Positions 1-11,630 of a DNA stretch of 64,000 nt are shown here, piece after piece (the stretch's first letter is position 1; every line of letters starts with the position of its first letter). Position numbers and translations under genes: made by a program. The stretch lies in the NCBI GenBank assembly GCA_023630585.1, contig CM042541.1:14432501-14496500 (forward strand). The letters run 5' to 3'. The notes beneath the pieces were generated by a model. It searched no databases and was not told the origin of the DNA. It saw nothing but the letters and a program-made list of their open reading frames with translations. Source of the DNA: Cranoglanis bouderius (lineage: Eukaryota; Chordata; Actinopteri; Siluriformes; Cranoglanididae).

Positions 1-84
1 GACAGAAAAAAGGAGCAGCGTTTTGTGTGAAAAGCAGTAAAAACGTGGTGGTAAAAAAACAGACAGTCTTGAAATGTTAACAAG

Positions 85-503
85 TGTCATATGACATTTC
101 TGCCTGTCTTCTGTTTTGCTTCCTGAGTTCTCCATTTCTGTCTCATCCACACCCCCTTAATCATTGTTAGCACTTGTCCCTTGTGATTAGCCTCATTGTG
201 TCACCTGTGTGTTGATCTATTTCCCATTACTGACTGTTTGTCAGCATTCATTGTAAAGTATTGCATGTCTAGGTTTTCACTGTGCCCTCCTAGGTTTTTT
301 TTTTTTTTTTTACCTTGGTTTCCTAGCCTAGTTTTGGTCCTCTGGTATTTACTGTTTTTGACCTTTGCCCACCTGTTTGGTTTTGAGAATGGATTTCACT
401 CGTTTATTGTGGCTACCTGCGCTTTGTCTCCTGCCTTGATATTTACCATGATGCATGCAAAACCCCAAATAAACCCCAAACTGCCTCTGGCTTCACTGTG
501 ACA
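85..503 (+). mobile_element. Probable solo LTR (retrotransposon remnant)
   Basis: The block starts TGTCA and ends TGACA. It has a pyrimidine-rich 3' half, an AATAAA polyadenylation signal at 468-473 about 30 bases before the end, and a poly-T run at 298-311, which together resemble a teleost Ty3/gypsy-type LTR. The flanks (ACAAG before, CAAAT after) do not form a clean target duplication, so the limits are approximate. An open frame at 196-501 is low-complexity and not a believable gene. Confidence 0.35.
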
Positions 504-1020
504 CAAATCTATATCATAGCAAGTTAAAAATATCTTAAATATACAGTTGGTGCATTCATCTAATATATTAAATACTTATTAGGACACATTTAAAGTTTTA
601 CTGAACTGTACTTTTGACTTTTGTGTTTAACTAAGTAAGAATTTGACACAACACCCATGTATTCACTTTGCACGGATCATTTTTCTTTACTTTTTCCCAC
701 CTCTGGTTTTACCAAATTATAAATTAACATCTTTTCTCCAGCAATCACACTCTGTAGAATTTATCTAATATTTCTCATTATGAGATTACAATAAAACAAA
801 TATTAGGTAAATATAATTAAGATGATTACATCTATTTCAAGTCATTTTTACTAATTGCTTGAAATTCTTTTGTTCTGTTGGCAAGAAATTCCTTTGTTCT
901 GTCTTTCTTCTAGAAATAAATGCTTGAATAAGCATGGAAATAAGCAAACTTTCAAGCTGGAAATGAGTAAAAATGACTATAAATAGGTTATATTGCTATT
1001 ATTAATATATTTGTTACATA
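504..1020. other. AT-rich sequence, no feature recognised
   Basis: No coding, RNA or repeat signature is visible. It ends in the TA dinucleotide at which the next element begins. Confidence 0.5.
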
Positions 1021-1504
1021 CACCGGTCAGCCATAACATTAAAACCATTTGTCTAATATTGTGTAGGTCCCCCATATGCTGCCAAAACAGCTCTGATCCG
1101 TCGAGGCAAAGACTCCACAAGACATCTGAAGGTGTGCTGTTGTATCACACCAAGATGGCAAGTCCTGTTAAGTTGTCGGGTGGGGTCTCCATGGATCGGA
1201 CTTGTTTGTTCAGCACATGCCACAGATGCTCGATTGGATTTAGATCTTGGGAATTTGGAGGCCAAGTCAATATCTTGAACTTTTTGCCATGTTCTCAAAC
1301 CATTCCTGAACATTCCTTTTTGCAGTGTAGCAGAGCGCATTATCCTGCTGAAAGAGGCCACTGCCATTAGAGAATACCATTGTCATGAAGGGGTGTACTG
1401 CAACAGTGTTTAGGTAGGTACATGTCAAAGTAACATCCTCATGAATGCCAGAACCCAATGTAGCATCACACTGCCTCCGCCAGCTTGCCTTCTTCCAGAG
1501 TCTG
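1021..1504 (-). mobile_element. Tc1-like element, family J, 3' fragment with degenerate transposase
   Basis: Read on the minus strand this is the C-terminal half of a Tc1/mariner transposase. The second catalytic Asp is in LFQQDNALCYTAK (about 1307-1270). After a frameshift the third acidic residue lies in NSQDLNPIEHLW (about 1255-1220), and the protein ends RRIRAVLAAYGGPTQY near 1053. The end at 1021 (CACCGGTCAGCCATAACATT) directly follows a TA. The N-terminal DNA-binding half and the other terminus are missing, so this is a dead fragment. A SINE-like repeat follows at 1505. Family assignment rests on the QDNA and NPIE motifs and on the C-terminal GGPTQY. Confidence 0.8.
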
Positions 1505-1630
1505 GAAAACTGGGCATGAAGCTGGAATACACCCTGGATCAGACACCAGTCAATCACAGGGCACAATGAGACACCTAGAGACAATTTAGAATTGGTTGGA
1601 GGAAACCAGAGAACCTGAAGAAACTGTTGC
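1505..1630 (-). repeat. SINE-like repeat II, 3' fragment, reversed
   Basis: It contains the reverse complement of the repeat II middle section: GGAATACACCCTGGAT, a CAATCACAGGGCAC block, AATTTAGAATTGG, then GGAGGAAACCAGAGAACC. The same order occurs in the reversed copy at 28700-28985. It interrupts the family J Tc1 fragment or sits at its broken end. Confidence 0.6.
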
Positions 1631-2073
1631 TGAGGCAAATGTTAAAAAACTTGTGGACAATTAACCATCTGGGAAATTACTAACAAACTGGAAATCTCCT
1701 TTGGAATGAAAGTAAGCTAGAAATCAATTCTAATTTCATCAACTTCATTAACTGATTATGAGATGTAGGTGTGCTGTAATGACCCTGAAATTAAAACCCA
1801 GTGCTAAACAGCATCATCAACAAAAAAAAGAAGATAGTGTTGATCAAATGTGAGCACAATGTTTATTGTGTTAGATATTATTCATTATGAATTTGTACCT
1901 CACACTCGAAGAGGTAATCAGGGTTTTCACAAAGAGATCTTAATTGGAAAGAATTAGAAAGAAGAAATAAGGTTTCTGCACTGCTGTCTCCATTCTACTC
2001 ATTCAGCAGAAAAATTATTTCTTTAGTACCACCTTCTGTATTCACCTGAACTGGACTGTATGTTTATTCTTAT
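1631..2073. other. No feature recognised
   Basis: AT-rich sequence without a recognisable coding or repeat signature. Confidence 0.4.
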
Positions 2074-2215
2074 TCCATCCATTTTCCATACTGGTTATCC
2101 TAGGGGGGTGCCAGCCCATCGCAGGGCACAATCGCACAATTTAGAAATGCCAATCAGCCTACAACTCATGCTGTTGGACTGGGGGAGGTGCTAACCAGTA
2201 AGCCACCGTGCCACC
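2074..2215 (+). repeat. Teleost interspersed repeat I, internally deleted copy
   Basis: It begins CCATCCATTTTCCATACTGG and ends with the CTAACCAGTAAGCCACCGTG block. The core GGTGCCAGCCCATCGCAGGG and TTAGAAATGCCAATCAGCC is also present. Fuller copies lie at 13888, 39413 and 46251, and a reversed copy at 20190. From memory this type is widespread in catfish and other teleosts; it has no coding capacity. Confidence 0.75.
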
Positions 2216-2255
2216 CTTTTCTTATTCTGTTCCTACAATAAGTGTTTAATTGTAC

Positions 2256-2405
<150 letters not shown>

Positions 2406-2652
2406 TTCTGCAGTCACAACTTACACAGGGACTTGTACAGCAGGCCGACCACAGAAACAGATTTTTAAGATGTGTCCAATTGTTTTCATGAGATTTCCAT
2501 GACTTCCATGAGATTTGTTTTCCAATATGGGAAAATTTTCCAAACAGAGTTTACGTTTTGCAGTTCTCTGTAACATGAAAAGCTGTGTTTTTGTCTTATT
2601 AACTTCAAAAGAGAGAGGAAAATAGAGGCTGGTGAAGGAAGGATTGTTTATA
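2406..2652. other. No feature recognised
   Basis: Unassigned sequence between repeat V and a MITE. Confidence 0.4.
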
Positions 2653-2892
2653 CAGTGGATAGAAAAAAATCTCTACACACCCCTGTTCAAACCACAAGTT
2701 TTTGTGATGTAAAAAAAAATTAAAACAAGATAAATCATATCAGACATTTCCTGTATTTATATATTACCTGTAATGTGATAATAGCAACCAGAAAAATCAT
2801 GGGAAGAACAAACTTACAATAACCTAGTTGCATCTGGTTACACCACAAAAACCTGCAATTTGAACAGGGGTGTATAGACTTATATATCCACT
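2653..2892 (+). mobile_element. Tc1-derived MITE with TA flank
   Basis: A non-autonomous element of about 240 bp. The left end CAGTGGATAGAAAAAAATCT runs into ACACACCCCTGTTCAAA. The right end contains the complement, TTTGAACAGGGGTGTATAGA, then TATATCCACT. TA precedes the left end. There is no ORF. The terminus type CAGTGG...CACACCCCTGTT is, from memory, typical of fish Tc1-like elements. Confidence 0.75.
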
Positions 2893-3645
2893 CAAGCTGC
2901 TATAATGCAAGTGATAACAGGAGCTAACTAAATTTTCCTATAACAGTAAGGCACAGTGTTTTATTCCTTTCTACTTTGGCACTTTGGTGCGTCCTCTTTG
3001 GGTGCATTTCTCAGACTAGCATGGTCTGTCTTCATGCTAGCATTATTAGCAAAAGTGTTTCAAGCTCACAGATAAAACAGTTCATCATAGAATGTACACA
3101 CAATTTGGTTTGGTTTATTTGCTTTCATCCCAAAATACATCTGAATGCTGTTAAAAGTGAGTTTGTATCATTGCTCTTTTTTGACTGTGTGAGTCCATCA
3201 TGTTGTAATATGTTATAACTGCATCTCTTGGAATTATTTAAGGGTGAAATTTTGCAGCTAAATTGTGCTCTTTCATTTTTAACACATTTAGGATGTCAAA
3301 TTAATCATGTATGTGAACGCATTTATTTAGACAGCACTGCAATACAACTATAATAATAACAATAATAATAATGTAGAGGCAGAACTTACAGTTAAAGAGT
3401 TCCAGCTTTCCTTCTGAATGCAAAATGTCAGAATGAATGGATATCAGCTGGGAGAAATTGCTTTGAAGGGTACAGAGTAATAATGATTGATGTACATTAT
3501 TAGTTACAACAACTTAGAGCTTGTCTTAGAACTTAGAACCACTGGCCAAGTCATACTTACCATATAGGCCACTTTGGACTGTATGTGTACAATTTCTCAC
3601 TGTAGCCCATCATCTGCTTTCCACAACGGGACAGCCCCCCTCTAC
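2893..3645. other. Unassigned sequence with a short ATA repeat
   Basis: TTTTCCTATAACAGTAAGGC at about 2933 matches the terminal arm of repeat V (see 21588). An imperfect ATA run lies at 3350-3372. Nothing else is recognised. Confidence 0.4.
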
Positions 3646-4216
3646 ACTCTTAAAATGAAAGGGGCCACGGAACATTCTTCAGAGCAATACCATAGCGGAA
3701 CCACTTTTGGTTCCATAAAGACTCTTTTGTTGTTGCCACAATAAACTGAATAATTTTTCACTGCATGGCACAGTGGCTAGCATTACTGCCTCGCAGCTCA
3801 AGGGTCCCCCAGCAGAGTTTCATGTGTTTTGTCCATGTTGGTGTGGGTTTCTTCTGGGATCTCTGGTTTCATCACACTTTGTGCAAAACATGCATGTATG
3901 TGAATCAGCTATGCTAAACTGCTACTAGCTGTGAATGAGTTTGTGAATGTGTGTGTGTGTGTGAATGGTGCTCTGAGAACGGCAGGCTATCTGGGGTGAA
4001 ATCCCCTGCCCTGGGATCGGTTCCATATCTACTGTGACCCTGACCAAGATGAAGTACTTATTGAAGATAAATGAATAAATGCGATTTTCATCATGGGAGT
4101 TTTGTTTTAGTTTTCTGTGGCACCATCAAAGATCAGTATCAATAAAAAGGTTGTTTTGGAACCAAAGGGGGGGGTCCTCGAAGGCATTATTCTAAATAAT
4201 CATTTCTGACACCTTT
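3646..4216. repeat. Repeat IV (ACACTCTTAAAA type) split by a SINE-like insertion
   Basis: The left part starts TACACTCTTAAAATGAAAGG and holds ACCACTTTTGGTTCCATAAA. After the insertion at 3762-4082 the sequence resumes with CACCATCAAAGATCAGTATC and ends near ACACCTTTATTTTTAAGGG, which is complementary to the start. These small inverted ends suggest a short non-autonomous DNA element. Related fragments lie near 29575 and 30893. Confidence 0.5.
3762..4082 (+). repeat. SINE-like repeat II, near full length
   Basis: The 5' head TGGCACAGTGGCTAGCATTA resembles a tRNA A box. The copy at 9011 has a B-box-like GGTTCAATCC in the equivalent place. The tail passes through a short GT run and ends GAAGATAAATGAATAAATG, the usual A-rich short-repeat end. 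The element is inserted within repeat IV. Assignment as a tRNA-headed SINE is an inference from these boxes. Confidence 0.6.
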
Positions 4217-5228
4217 ATTTTTAAGGGTTGAAAAGTGATCACCAATCAACAATCTCAAGCTAAGTGTGAATCAGTTCTCAGAAACACTGATGAGGGTTAG
4301 AGATCATTTAGCACACACTGTCCATTGAAAAAGATGAAAAGTCTAACTGTACACTTACATGGTGAAGCAGCAAGACAGGCATGTCTAATTAAGTGGCTTT
4401 TTTATTTCCCAATCTTCCGCTACATTTAAATGACCAGTGCATCAGTGCTCCTTCCATTGGAAATATCACTTATAATTGAATGCACCAGCTAAGTCATCAA
4501 GGTTCTGCACTGTTGAATAGCAGGTTATGAGTTGAAATCTCAAGACTGCTGTAGAGCCACTTAACCTCAAAATTGAATTGTCCTGGTCATTTTTTATAAA
4601 AAAAAAAAAAAAAAGAGTCTGCCAAATGAATATATGTACTGTAAATGTAATTACTATTGCTGGGTTGGATGAATCATTGACAAATGAGATTGAAATGAGA
4701 AACTTTAGAAGACTAATAGCATAAAAGGTGAAGACAGTCAAGGCTGCTCAAGACTTATGAAAAAGTCTTTTTTTTTTTTTTTTTCAAAATTCATGCAGTT
4801 ATGGGTGGCTCTTTTGAGGTTTACTGAACAGTTAACTGTTAAAATAAGCTGTTTTTTTTTTTTTTTTTCTGCAACCTTGTTCAAAACGAGGAAATAGGGA
4901 AGTAAATGTCAGCTATAAGTACTCATTATAGTATAGTAGATAGCAGTTTCCTCCAGGTGTGTTATGCAGTTGGCTGGTCTATCTGTCGTGTGATAGGGAA
5001 GAGCTGGCGGGCTTGGGGGGAGGGGGGTATTTTTGGGATATTCACAGTGACACAATATGACATCCCACTTCAACTGTGGCTGCATACAGTCAAGTCACAC
5101 AAGCAGATCAAATTCTCTTGATTTTCTGCCTCCAATCTACAGCAAAGGCAAACAACCACCTCATCACTAGAGTTACATCAATCTTTGTTTCATCTTCAAT
5201 ACTGATAATAATAAATCTCCTGTAGAGG
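4217..5228. other. AT-rich unassigned sequence
   Basis: It holds a poly-A run (about 4598-4614) and poly-T runs (about 4768-4784 and 4851-4868) but no feature. Open frames here are not coding-like. Confidence 0.4.
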
Positions 5229-5470
5229 GGGAGCTAGGCTAGCTACCTCACAGCTCCAGGGTGCCTTGTTTGTTCTTGAGTTCGGGTTAGTTTCTGTGTG
5301 GAGATTCACATGATCTCCCTGAGTCTGTGTGGGTTTCCTCCATGTTGTCCTGTTTCCTCCCACCTCCCAGAAACATGCCAGTAGGTGGACTGGTGCTTCT
5401 AAAGGTATGAATGTGTGTGTGTGTGTATGTGTGTTCATGCTGCTTTGAGATGGACTCACCTTCTGCTCTG
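5229..5470 (+). repeat. SINE-like repeat II copy
   Basis: It contains CTACCTCACAGCTCCAGGGT, GTGTGGGTTTCCTCC, CCTCCCAGAAACATGCC, AGTAGGTGGACTGG and a GT run, in the same order as the other repeat II copies. The tail is truncated. Confidence 0.65.
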
Positions 5471-5971
5471 AATATGACTCATGGCCCTTTTATTTCCAAA
5501 TCAACAAAAATAGCCTTCATGTTTCAGGTGTGGAAAGAAAGAAAAGTGACCAGATTGGAACACTGATTCAAAGGCAGCTTCTCATGACCTTTGACCAGCT
5601 ATAAGAGAAACGCAACATACCTTGCCGCTGCTTTTTTCACTATCTACAACTGAAAAAGTCATAACAGGGAGAAAAAAGAAGCAATATCCACATTTCAGTA
5701 TCATCCTCCTCATCTCATAAGACACTCAATCAACTCAAAGAAAAATATCACAATATATTAATGCGTCTTATAAAATAAATATACAAAGTTGTATAGTACA
5801 TCTTTCCCAGGTGGAAAAATGGATCTGATTTCAACCTGTAACATACAGTAACTTAATTGACAAACAAACTGGCATCCAACACCAGAGACTCAGTTAATAC
5901 AACATAAGATTTTTAAAAGGTCACAAATCGCCAACATAAGGTTAACTGTATGGGTTTTAGAAACTTTAATA
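5471..5971. other. No feature recognised
   Basis: Unassigned AT-rich DNA up to the TA target at 5970-5971. Confidence 0.4.
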
Positions 5972-6777
5972 CAGTCCTCTCTGAAACTATTGGAACGGCA
6001 AGGCCAATTCTTTTTTTTTTTTTTTTGTGCTGGAGACTGAAGATATTTGGGTTTGAGATCAGAACATGAAACTATGAAAAGATAGTTTAGAATTTCAGCT
6101 TTAATTTACTGGTATTTATATGTAGATGTGTTAAATGACATAGAACATAGCATATTTTCTTCCAGACCACCAAATTTGTAGGTGAGCAAAAATATTGGAA
6201 CATGTGACTGACAGGTGTTTCTTGTTACCCAGGTGTGTCCTGTTAGATTGATTGTTTAAACAATACATAGCTCTAAACATCTACTCTTGGTTTTAACCTT
6301 CAGTTTCACCTATGAAGACTACATTTGTTGTTAAAAAGGATAAGCCAACATGAAGATCAAAGAGCTATCTATGAGAGAAAAGCAAGTCATTTTGAAGCTG
6401 AGAAAAGAGGGAAAATCCATCTAAGGTATTGCACAAGCATTGGGCATAGCCAATACAACAATTTGGAATGTCCTGAAAAAGATAGAAGCCACTGGTGTAC
6501 TGAGCAACAGACACCAAATGGGTCAGCCAAGGAAAAACAAAAGCTGATGACAGAAACATTGTGAGAGCTGTGAAGAAAAACCCCAAAACAAAAGTTAGTG
6601 ACATCACCAACAACCTGCACAGGGCAGGGGTGAAGGTATCACAATCCACCGTTCAAAGAAGACTTCGAGAGCAGAAATATAGAGGCCACACCACAAGATG
6701 CAAACCACTCTTCAGCAGTAAGAATCGGACAGCCAGATTGGAATTCGCAAAGAAAGCTCCTCCAGCACATCCTCTGT
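5972..6777 (+). mobile_element. Tc1-like element, family D, 5' half only
   Basis: The left terminus CAGTCCTCTCTGAAACTATT follows a TA. The same terminus occurs inverted at 13141, the right end of another family D copy. About 380 bp of non-coding terminal region leads to a start codon at 6350 (MKIKELSMREKQVILKLR). The helix-turn-helix region GIAQALGIANTTIWNVLKK is readable but has an in-frame stop just before it, and later frames are shifted. The sequence departs from the family at about 6777, before the catalytic DDE core, and no right terminus follows. It is inactive. Confidence 0.8.
6350..6777 (+). pseudogene. Family D Tc1 transposase, N-terminal fragment
   Basis: This encodes only the paired-like DNA-binding domain of a Tc1 transposase. 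The first helix-turn-helix is around GIAQALGIANTTIWNVLKK, and a second block lies in VSDITNNLHRAGVKVSQST (6594-6650). There are stops and frame changes near 6424 and 6550, and the sequence is cut before the first catalytic Asp. No function is expected. Confidence 0.75.
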
Positions 6778-7639
6778 GATCATCACTTCAAATACTGTGA
6801 TATTTGTACTAACAGCACTAACAACAGATAAAAATAATAAACTGCAGATAATAAACTGCGAAGGTAAAGCTAAAATATCCTCACTGCACTGCCTTTAACC
6901 TTTTAAAATAGCACCCATGATTTGAAACTTTAAGAAACAGAATCAAATGATATCTGGATACTTGGTCCCTCCTCGTGACATACCTGGGAGCTGAGTCCTC
7001 TTAATCACGTAATCAACTCAGAAATAACATAGCATGTTCATATGTCTCTTATAATAAACACTACAGGATATTATTGTGCAACCCTCTGTTAAATTTCGTC
7101 CTTTCTCTCTGTTTCCTTACCCCATAGTGTCTTGTAATATTATGCGTTTTTTTGTTGTGTAGATGACTGAAGATGACTCTTTGTGTAACATTTCACTTAA
7201 TAAAATGACAGTAGCTAACCAAGCAATATAGCTAAGTAAGGAATAGAACACTCTGAAAGTTGGGGTGTTGTGATGAATCATTGTTACCATGCCAGTTTTA
7301 AATTTCCTATAACAGCACATGCCAAAGTGTTTCCATTTATTAAAGACATTTTTTTTTAAATAATATTTTTGTTAGCTTATTGGAATATCAGCAAAACAAG
7401 GTGGCTCCTATTATCATTTATGTTATAGCGACTGTCCATTTCCTATTAAGTGACTGGGTATTTCCCCGAAAACATTCTTCAAACCAAGGTGTACAGTTCC
7501 CAACAATTGCCATTCATGTCCGAGAAGAGGCCCATGGCTTTTAGGATGTGGCTGCTCAACCCAGTGCTATTTGCCCTGCTGTTCTACTCCTGACCCTGCT
7601 GGCATTTACCCTGATCCCAGCGAGACCTCCTCCTGCCAT
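6778..7639. other. Mostly unassigned, one repeat V arm
   Basis: TTTCCTATAACAGCACATGC at about 7300 matches the arm of repeat V found at 21588-21690. The rest shows no recognisable feature. Confidence 0.4.
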
Positions 7640-8043
7640 TTAGAACCATTCTAATGACTGTGGTATTTACCGGCTGGAGCAGGACACCGTAATGGCTGCA
7701 AGCTGTTTATTGTGTTGGGAGGATAAGAGAGTGGCCTCGGTGCCATGCGATGTCATGCCCTGTGCCGTAAGGGGAGACAAGGATTCGTCAGGGATACTGG
7801 CACAGTGCTCGGCCGAAAATCGTTCCCCAGCGTCTCTTGCCACCGAGTGATGGACAGCTCCGTCAGCATCCCAAGAGGCCCCTTGATGAATGTGAATTGG
7901 GTTAATGAGGCTTAACAGATGAAAACGATTTTGGGATGAATATTTCATTCACATATCGGCCGATTTGGCTGGCTCATTCGTCACAATCCATAGCGTGCCT
8001 TTGTCTGGGCGTATGCACGTGTGCACATGTAGTGAGTGTGTCT

Positions 8044-8051
<8 letters not shown>
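7640..8051. other. Unique GC-balanced island
   Basis: This stretch has no repeat signature and a more even base composition than its surroundings. Open frames are short and lack splice-bounded structure. It could be a conserved non-coding segment, which comparison with other fish would show. Confidence 0.25.

Positions 8052-8122
<71 letters not shown>
8052..8122. repeat. (GT)n microsatellite
   Basis: About 35 uninterrupted GT units. Confidence 0.98.
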
Positions 8123-8125
<3 letters not shown>

Positions 8126-9010
8126 ACTCAAAGCAAAAGACAGAAAAAGGAATGAAAATTGCAGAGAAGAAAGAAATAGGGGAACAAGAAAGCTAAAAAT
8201 TGCAGAAAAGGACGAACTGAACACCAAATTGCATGAAAAATGCTGTTTCGCTTCAGACAATTTGTTCGGCTTCACTTTGAACACCAGCACCTAAACTGCT
8301 CTCTCATGCTTCCCTGCATTTCAAAACAGTCCCTGCCATCAGGGTGGATGAGCCAGACTGGCATCTCAGTGATTACAGTAATACGCACCTTAGTGTGCAA
8401 TCATAACAATAAAGACACTCCCTGAGATCGATAAAGCCCTTCTGTTAAAAATGAAATGTATTGATCCCTGCTGCTTCCAACAGCGCTCCAGACTGAGCTT
8501 AAACAAATGTCTCTCAGGTTTCACTGGGTGTGCCTTAGTACTGAAAACACAAAGACGTATGCTCCTCATGCTAGTTTACCTTATAGAAACAAACTTTTGA
8601 GACAAATAATGAAAACCCCTGCAGTAACAATGTTTCCAGTATTTTGTGTACACACATTTAATGTTAGCAACTTCCAGTACAGCTGATCACAAAGTTACCA
8701 CATATCTTTGTTCATCTGGAATAATAATATAGAAGGTTTGTCAGAAGAAGGATCAATTTAGCTAAGTTACCCAGTTATCAGTAACCTCCTATGATATGTT
8801 AAAGGGAAGTTACTGTTATCTAAATTGGTAAAATGAGCAAATAGTGCTAATGGGTCCTTTTAGCTTAAAGTTGCCACAGGAAGTTATTATTACCAAACTA
8901 AGTAATTGGATCCTTCAACTATGAAGAAAAAATTCCTTTCCTTGTTTTTTTTTTTTCTGAATCAGACTAGTTTATTTAAAATCAAAAGAATGAAAACATA
9001 CTGTTTTATA
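8123..9010. other. No feature recognised
   Basis: Unassigned sequence with no coding-like frame. Confidence 0.4.
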
Positions 9011-9095
9011 GCTCCAGGGTTCCTGGTTCAATCCTGAGCTCGGGTTATTCTGTGTATGGAGTTTCTATGCATGTTCTCCTTCTGCAAGGAGCAGC
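9011..9095 (+). repeat. SINE-like repeat II, head fragment
   Basis: It contains TAGCTCCAGGGTTCCTGGTT and the B-box-like GGTTCAATCC followed by TGAGCTCGGGTT. This is the copy in which the tRNA-like B box is clearest. Confidence 0.6.
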
Positions 9096-9258
9096 ATAGG
9101 TAACTATACCTATACAAAATTGATGAAGATAAAATCAACTAAAAGGTTTTATTTTCTGCATGGAGGACTTTGGAGGAGACAGCAACTTAATCTTAATTGC
9201 TTATCTCAGGGTGTGAATATTTTTATATGACCAACACTTAAAGTAGCCATAAGCATAG

Positions 9259-9858
9259 TGTTACGTAACGTGTATGACGGAAGAGGGAGTCAGGATGCAT
9301 GCGCTGGGGAAACGTCAGTTTATTATGAAAAGTTTATTCAAAAGATAGGACCAACAAAAAGGAGGCAATAATCCACAGAGGTTATACTTATCACATGAAG
9401 CAGAAAACCAAAAGGCATTAATCCAAAGTCAGGAATCCAAAAACAGGCAGTAAACACGCAAGGCAAGGAGGTGGTCTGGGAACCATGAACAAAGAGCTTG
9501 AAATATGCTACTAAACTACTTTAAACTAATCCACTTTAAACTATTACAAATACATACAATACTCCGCGACGAAGCGGACACAGACAGGGATTTAAGTAGC
9601 GGAGTTCATTCTAACTAAACAAGATTAAATCCGCGACACCTGGAAACGATAATCACAAATTAAAAGGCGAACCAATGATGAAACAGGGGCAGAGACATGA
9701 CGCAACACAAAAACAAAAGCACATGGCAACGTAAACAAAAGCAGAGTCTTTATGAATCGCGCTGGAATGTGCTCCATGGAATCCGGAAGGGCGCTGCTCC
9801 GTAGCAGCGTAGCGAGATATGCTGCTCCGTAGCGGAGCAGCGAGTGGGAGAGCTAACA
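9259..9858 (-). mobile_element. Solo LTR with perfect 5-bp target duplication CATAG
   Basis: The block reads TGTTACG...GCTAACA on the plus strand and is flanked on both sides by CATAG (9254-9258 and 9859-9863), the hallmark of an integrated LTR. On the minus strand its 3' end (AATAAACTGACGTTTCCCC, then GCGCATGCATCCTG, ending ACGTAACA) matches the 3' end of the LTR at 34217-35029. It is therefore the same retrotransposon family, left after LTR-LTR recombination. It is about 210 bp shorter than that LTR. A perfect hairpin with CTGCTCCG/CGGAGCAG arms lies at 9822-9840. The 5-bp duplication fits Ty3/gypsy, copia or BEL elements. Confidence 0.85.
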
Positions 9859-9863
9859 CATAG

Positions 9864-10214
9864 CAGATGAGTGCTTGGTGGGTTTTCTTCACAAGACAGC
9901 ATATCAAATTACCAAAACACTGGCATTATTTTATTAACTCAACTCAAAAATGTATGTTGAAATAGCTTATATCCCACACAGATACGACAATTTAACGACC
10001 TTGATTTAGTATCTTATGACATTAAGTTGCACACAATTAACTGAAGGAGCTTGATTTTAATAAAATTAAATGCAAAGTAATAAGCTAGATAATGTTTTAT
10101 AAGCTGTCGAATAAAGCGGGTGGAAGCCATATTGCAAAACTAAACCAAATTTGCAGTGATTAATGTGATCTTTACAACTAGGACTATTTATGCACCAATA
10201 AGTTGGCAATATAT
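9864..10214. other. No feature recognised
   Basis: AT-rich sequence between the solo LTR and the next Tc1-D copy. Confidence 0.4.
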
Positions 10215-10590
10215 AGTCCCCTCCAAAAGTACTGGAATGGCAAGGCCAATTTTTTTGTTTTTACTATACTCCGAAGACATTTGGGATTCAGATGATGAAC
10301 ATTTGGGATTCAAAAGATGAACAAGAGGTGATAGATCAGATTTTCCACTTTCATTTCCTGATATTTACATTTAGATGTGTTAAACAACATGGCACCTTTT
10401 GTTTGAACCCATCCATTTTTCAAGTGATCAAAAATATTGAAACGTGTGACTGACAGGTGTTTCTTGTTGTACAGGTGTGCCCTGTAAGATTAATTGTTTA
10501 AACAATTAATAGTTCTGAATGTCTAATCTTGGTTTGAGCCCTGGGTTTCAACTGTGAAGACTGCGTTTGTTGTTAAAAGGATAAACCAAC

Positions 10591-11432
10591 ATGAAGACCA
10601 GAGAGCTGTCTATGGGAGAAAAGCAAGCCATTCTGAAGATGAGAAAAGAGGGAAACTTGATCAAATCCATTGCACAAGCATTGGGCATAGCCAAAACAAC
10701 AATTTGGAATGTCCTGAAAAAGAAAGAAACCAGAGAACTAACAACCAGACACTGAACAGGTCAGCCAAGGAAAACAACAGTAGTTGATGACATAAACATT
10801 GTGAGAGCTTTGAAGAAAAAACCCAAATCAACAATCACTGATATCATCAACAACCTCCACAGGGCAGGGGTGAAGGTATCACAATCCAATGTTCGAAGAA
10901 GACATCAAGAGCAGCATATAGAGGCCACACCACAAGATGCAAACCACTCATGAGGCAGTAAGAATCGGAAGGCCAGATTGGAAAATAAAATACAAAGATG
11001 AGACACAAAAGTTCTGGAAGATTAATCTCTACCAAAATGATGGAAAGGTCAAAACGTGGAAAAAGAAAGGATCTGCTCATTGTCCAAAACATACGAGCTC
11101 ATCAGTCAAGCACGGTGGAGGTAGTGTCATGGTTTGGGCTTATAGGCTGCTTCTAGAATGGGCTCACTAATCTTTATTGATTATGTAATTCATGATGGTA
11201 GCAGCAGAATGAATTCACAAATCTACAGAAACCAATTTATAGACAAATGCATCCAATCTAATTGTGAGCAACTTCAGCATGCAGCAGGACAATGACCCAA
11301 AACACACTTCCAACTCAACAAAGGACTTCAGGGGAATAAGTGGAAGATTTTAGACTGGTCAAGTGAATCAGCAAACCCAGCTGACCATGCATTTCACCTC
11401 CTGAAGAGGAGACTCAACAACTGAAAGAAGCT
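10591..11432 (+). pseudogene. Family D Tc1 transposase, degenerate
   Basis: The start MKTRELSMGEKQAILKMRK is followed by a readable helix-turn-helix (SIAQALGIAKTTIWNVLKKK). Frames then break repeatedly. KHGGGSVMVWA (about 11109-11141) and QQDNDPKHTSN (about 11280-11312, second catalytic Asp) remain visible. The position of the catalytic Glu reads NPADHAF, so the usual NPIE Glu is replaced by Asp (about 11380). Stops and frameshifts make it non-functional. Confidence 0.75.
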
Positions 11433-11630
11433 GCAGCACAAGCCTGGAGAATCACAAAAGAAGAATACAACAGTTAGGTGCTGCTTGATGCAGTTATTGC
11501 AAGTAAGAGATATGCCACCAAAAACTGGGCAGTCTGCCATCTAAGGGTGCCATGTTCTAAGTTGATTAACACATCTAGATGCAAATATCAGGAAATAAGA
11601 GCTGAAATTGTGATCTATCATCTCATGTTC

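Noticed and set aside
3762..3790. Functional tRNA gene at the SINE head
   Set aside because: Only A-box-like similarity; no cloverleaf can be completed and the sequence continues as a repeat.
7936..8290. Open frames on both strands across a GT array (Cys-Val or Thr-His repeats)
   Set aside because: Microsatellite translation; no conserved domain and no splice structure.
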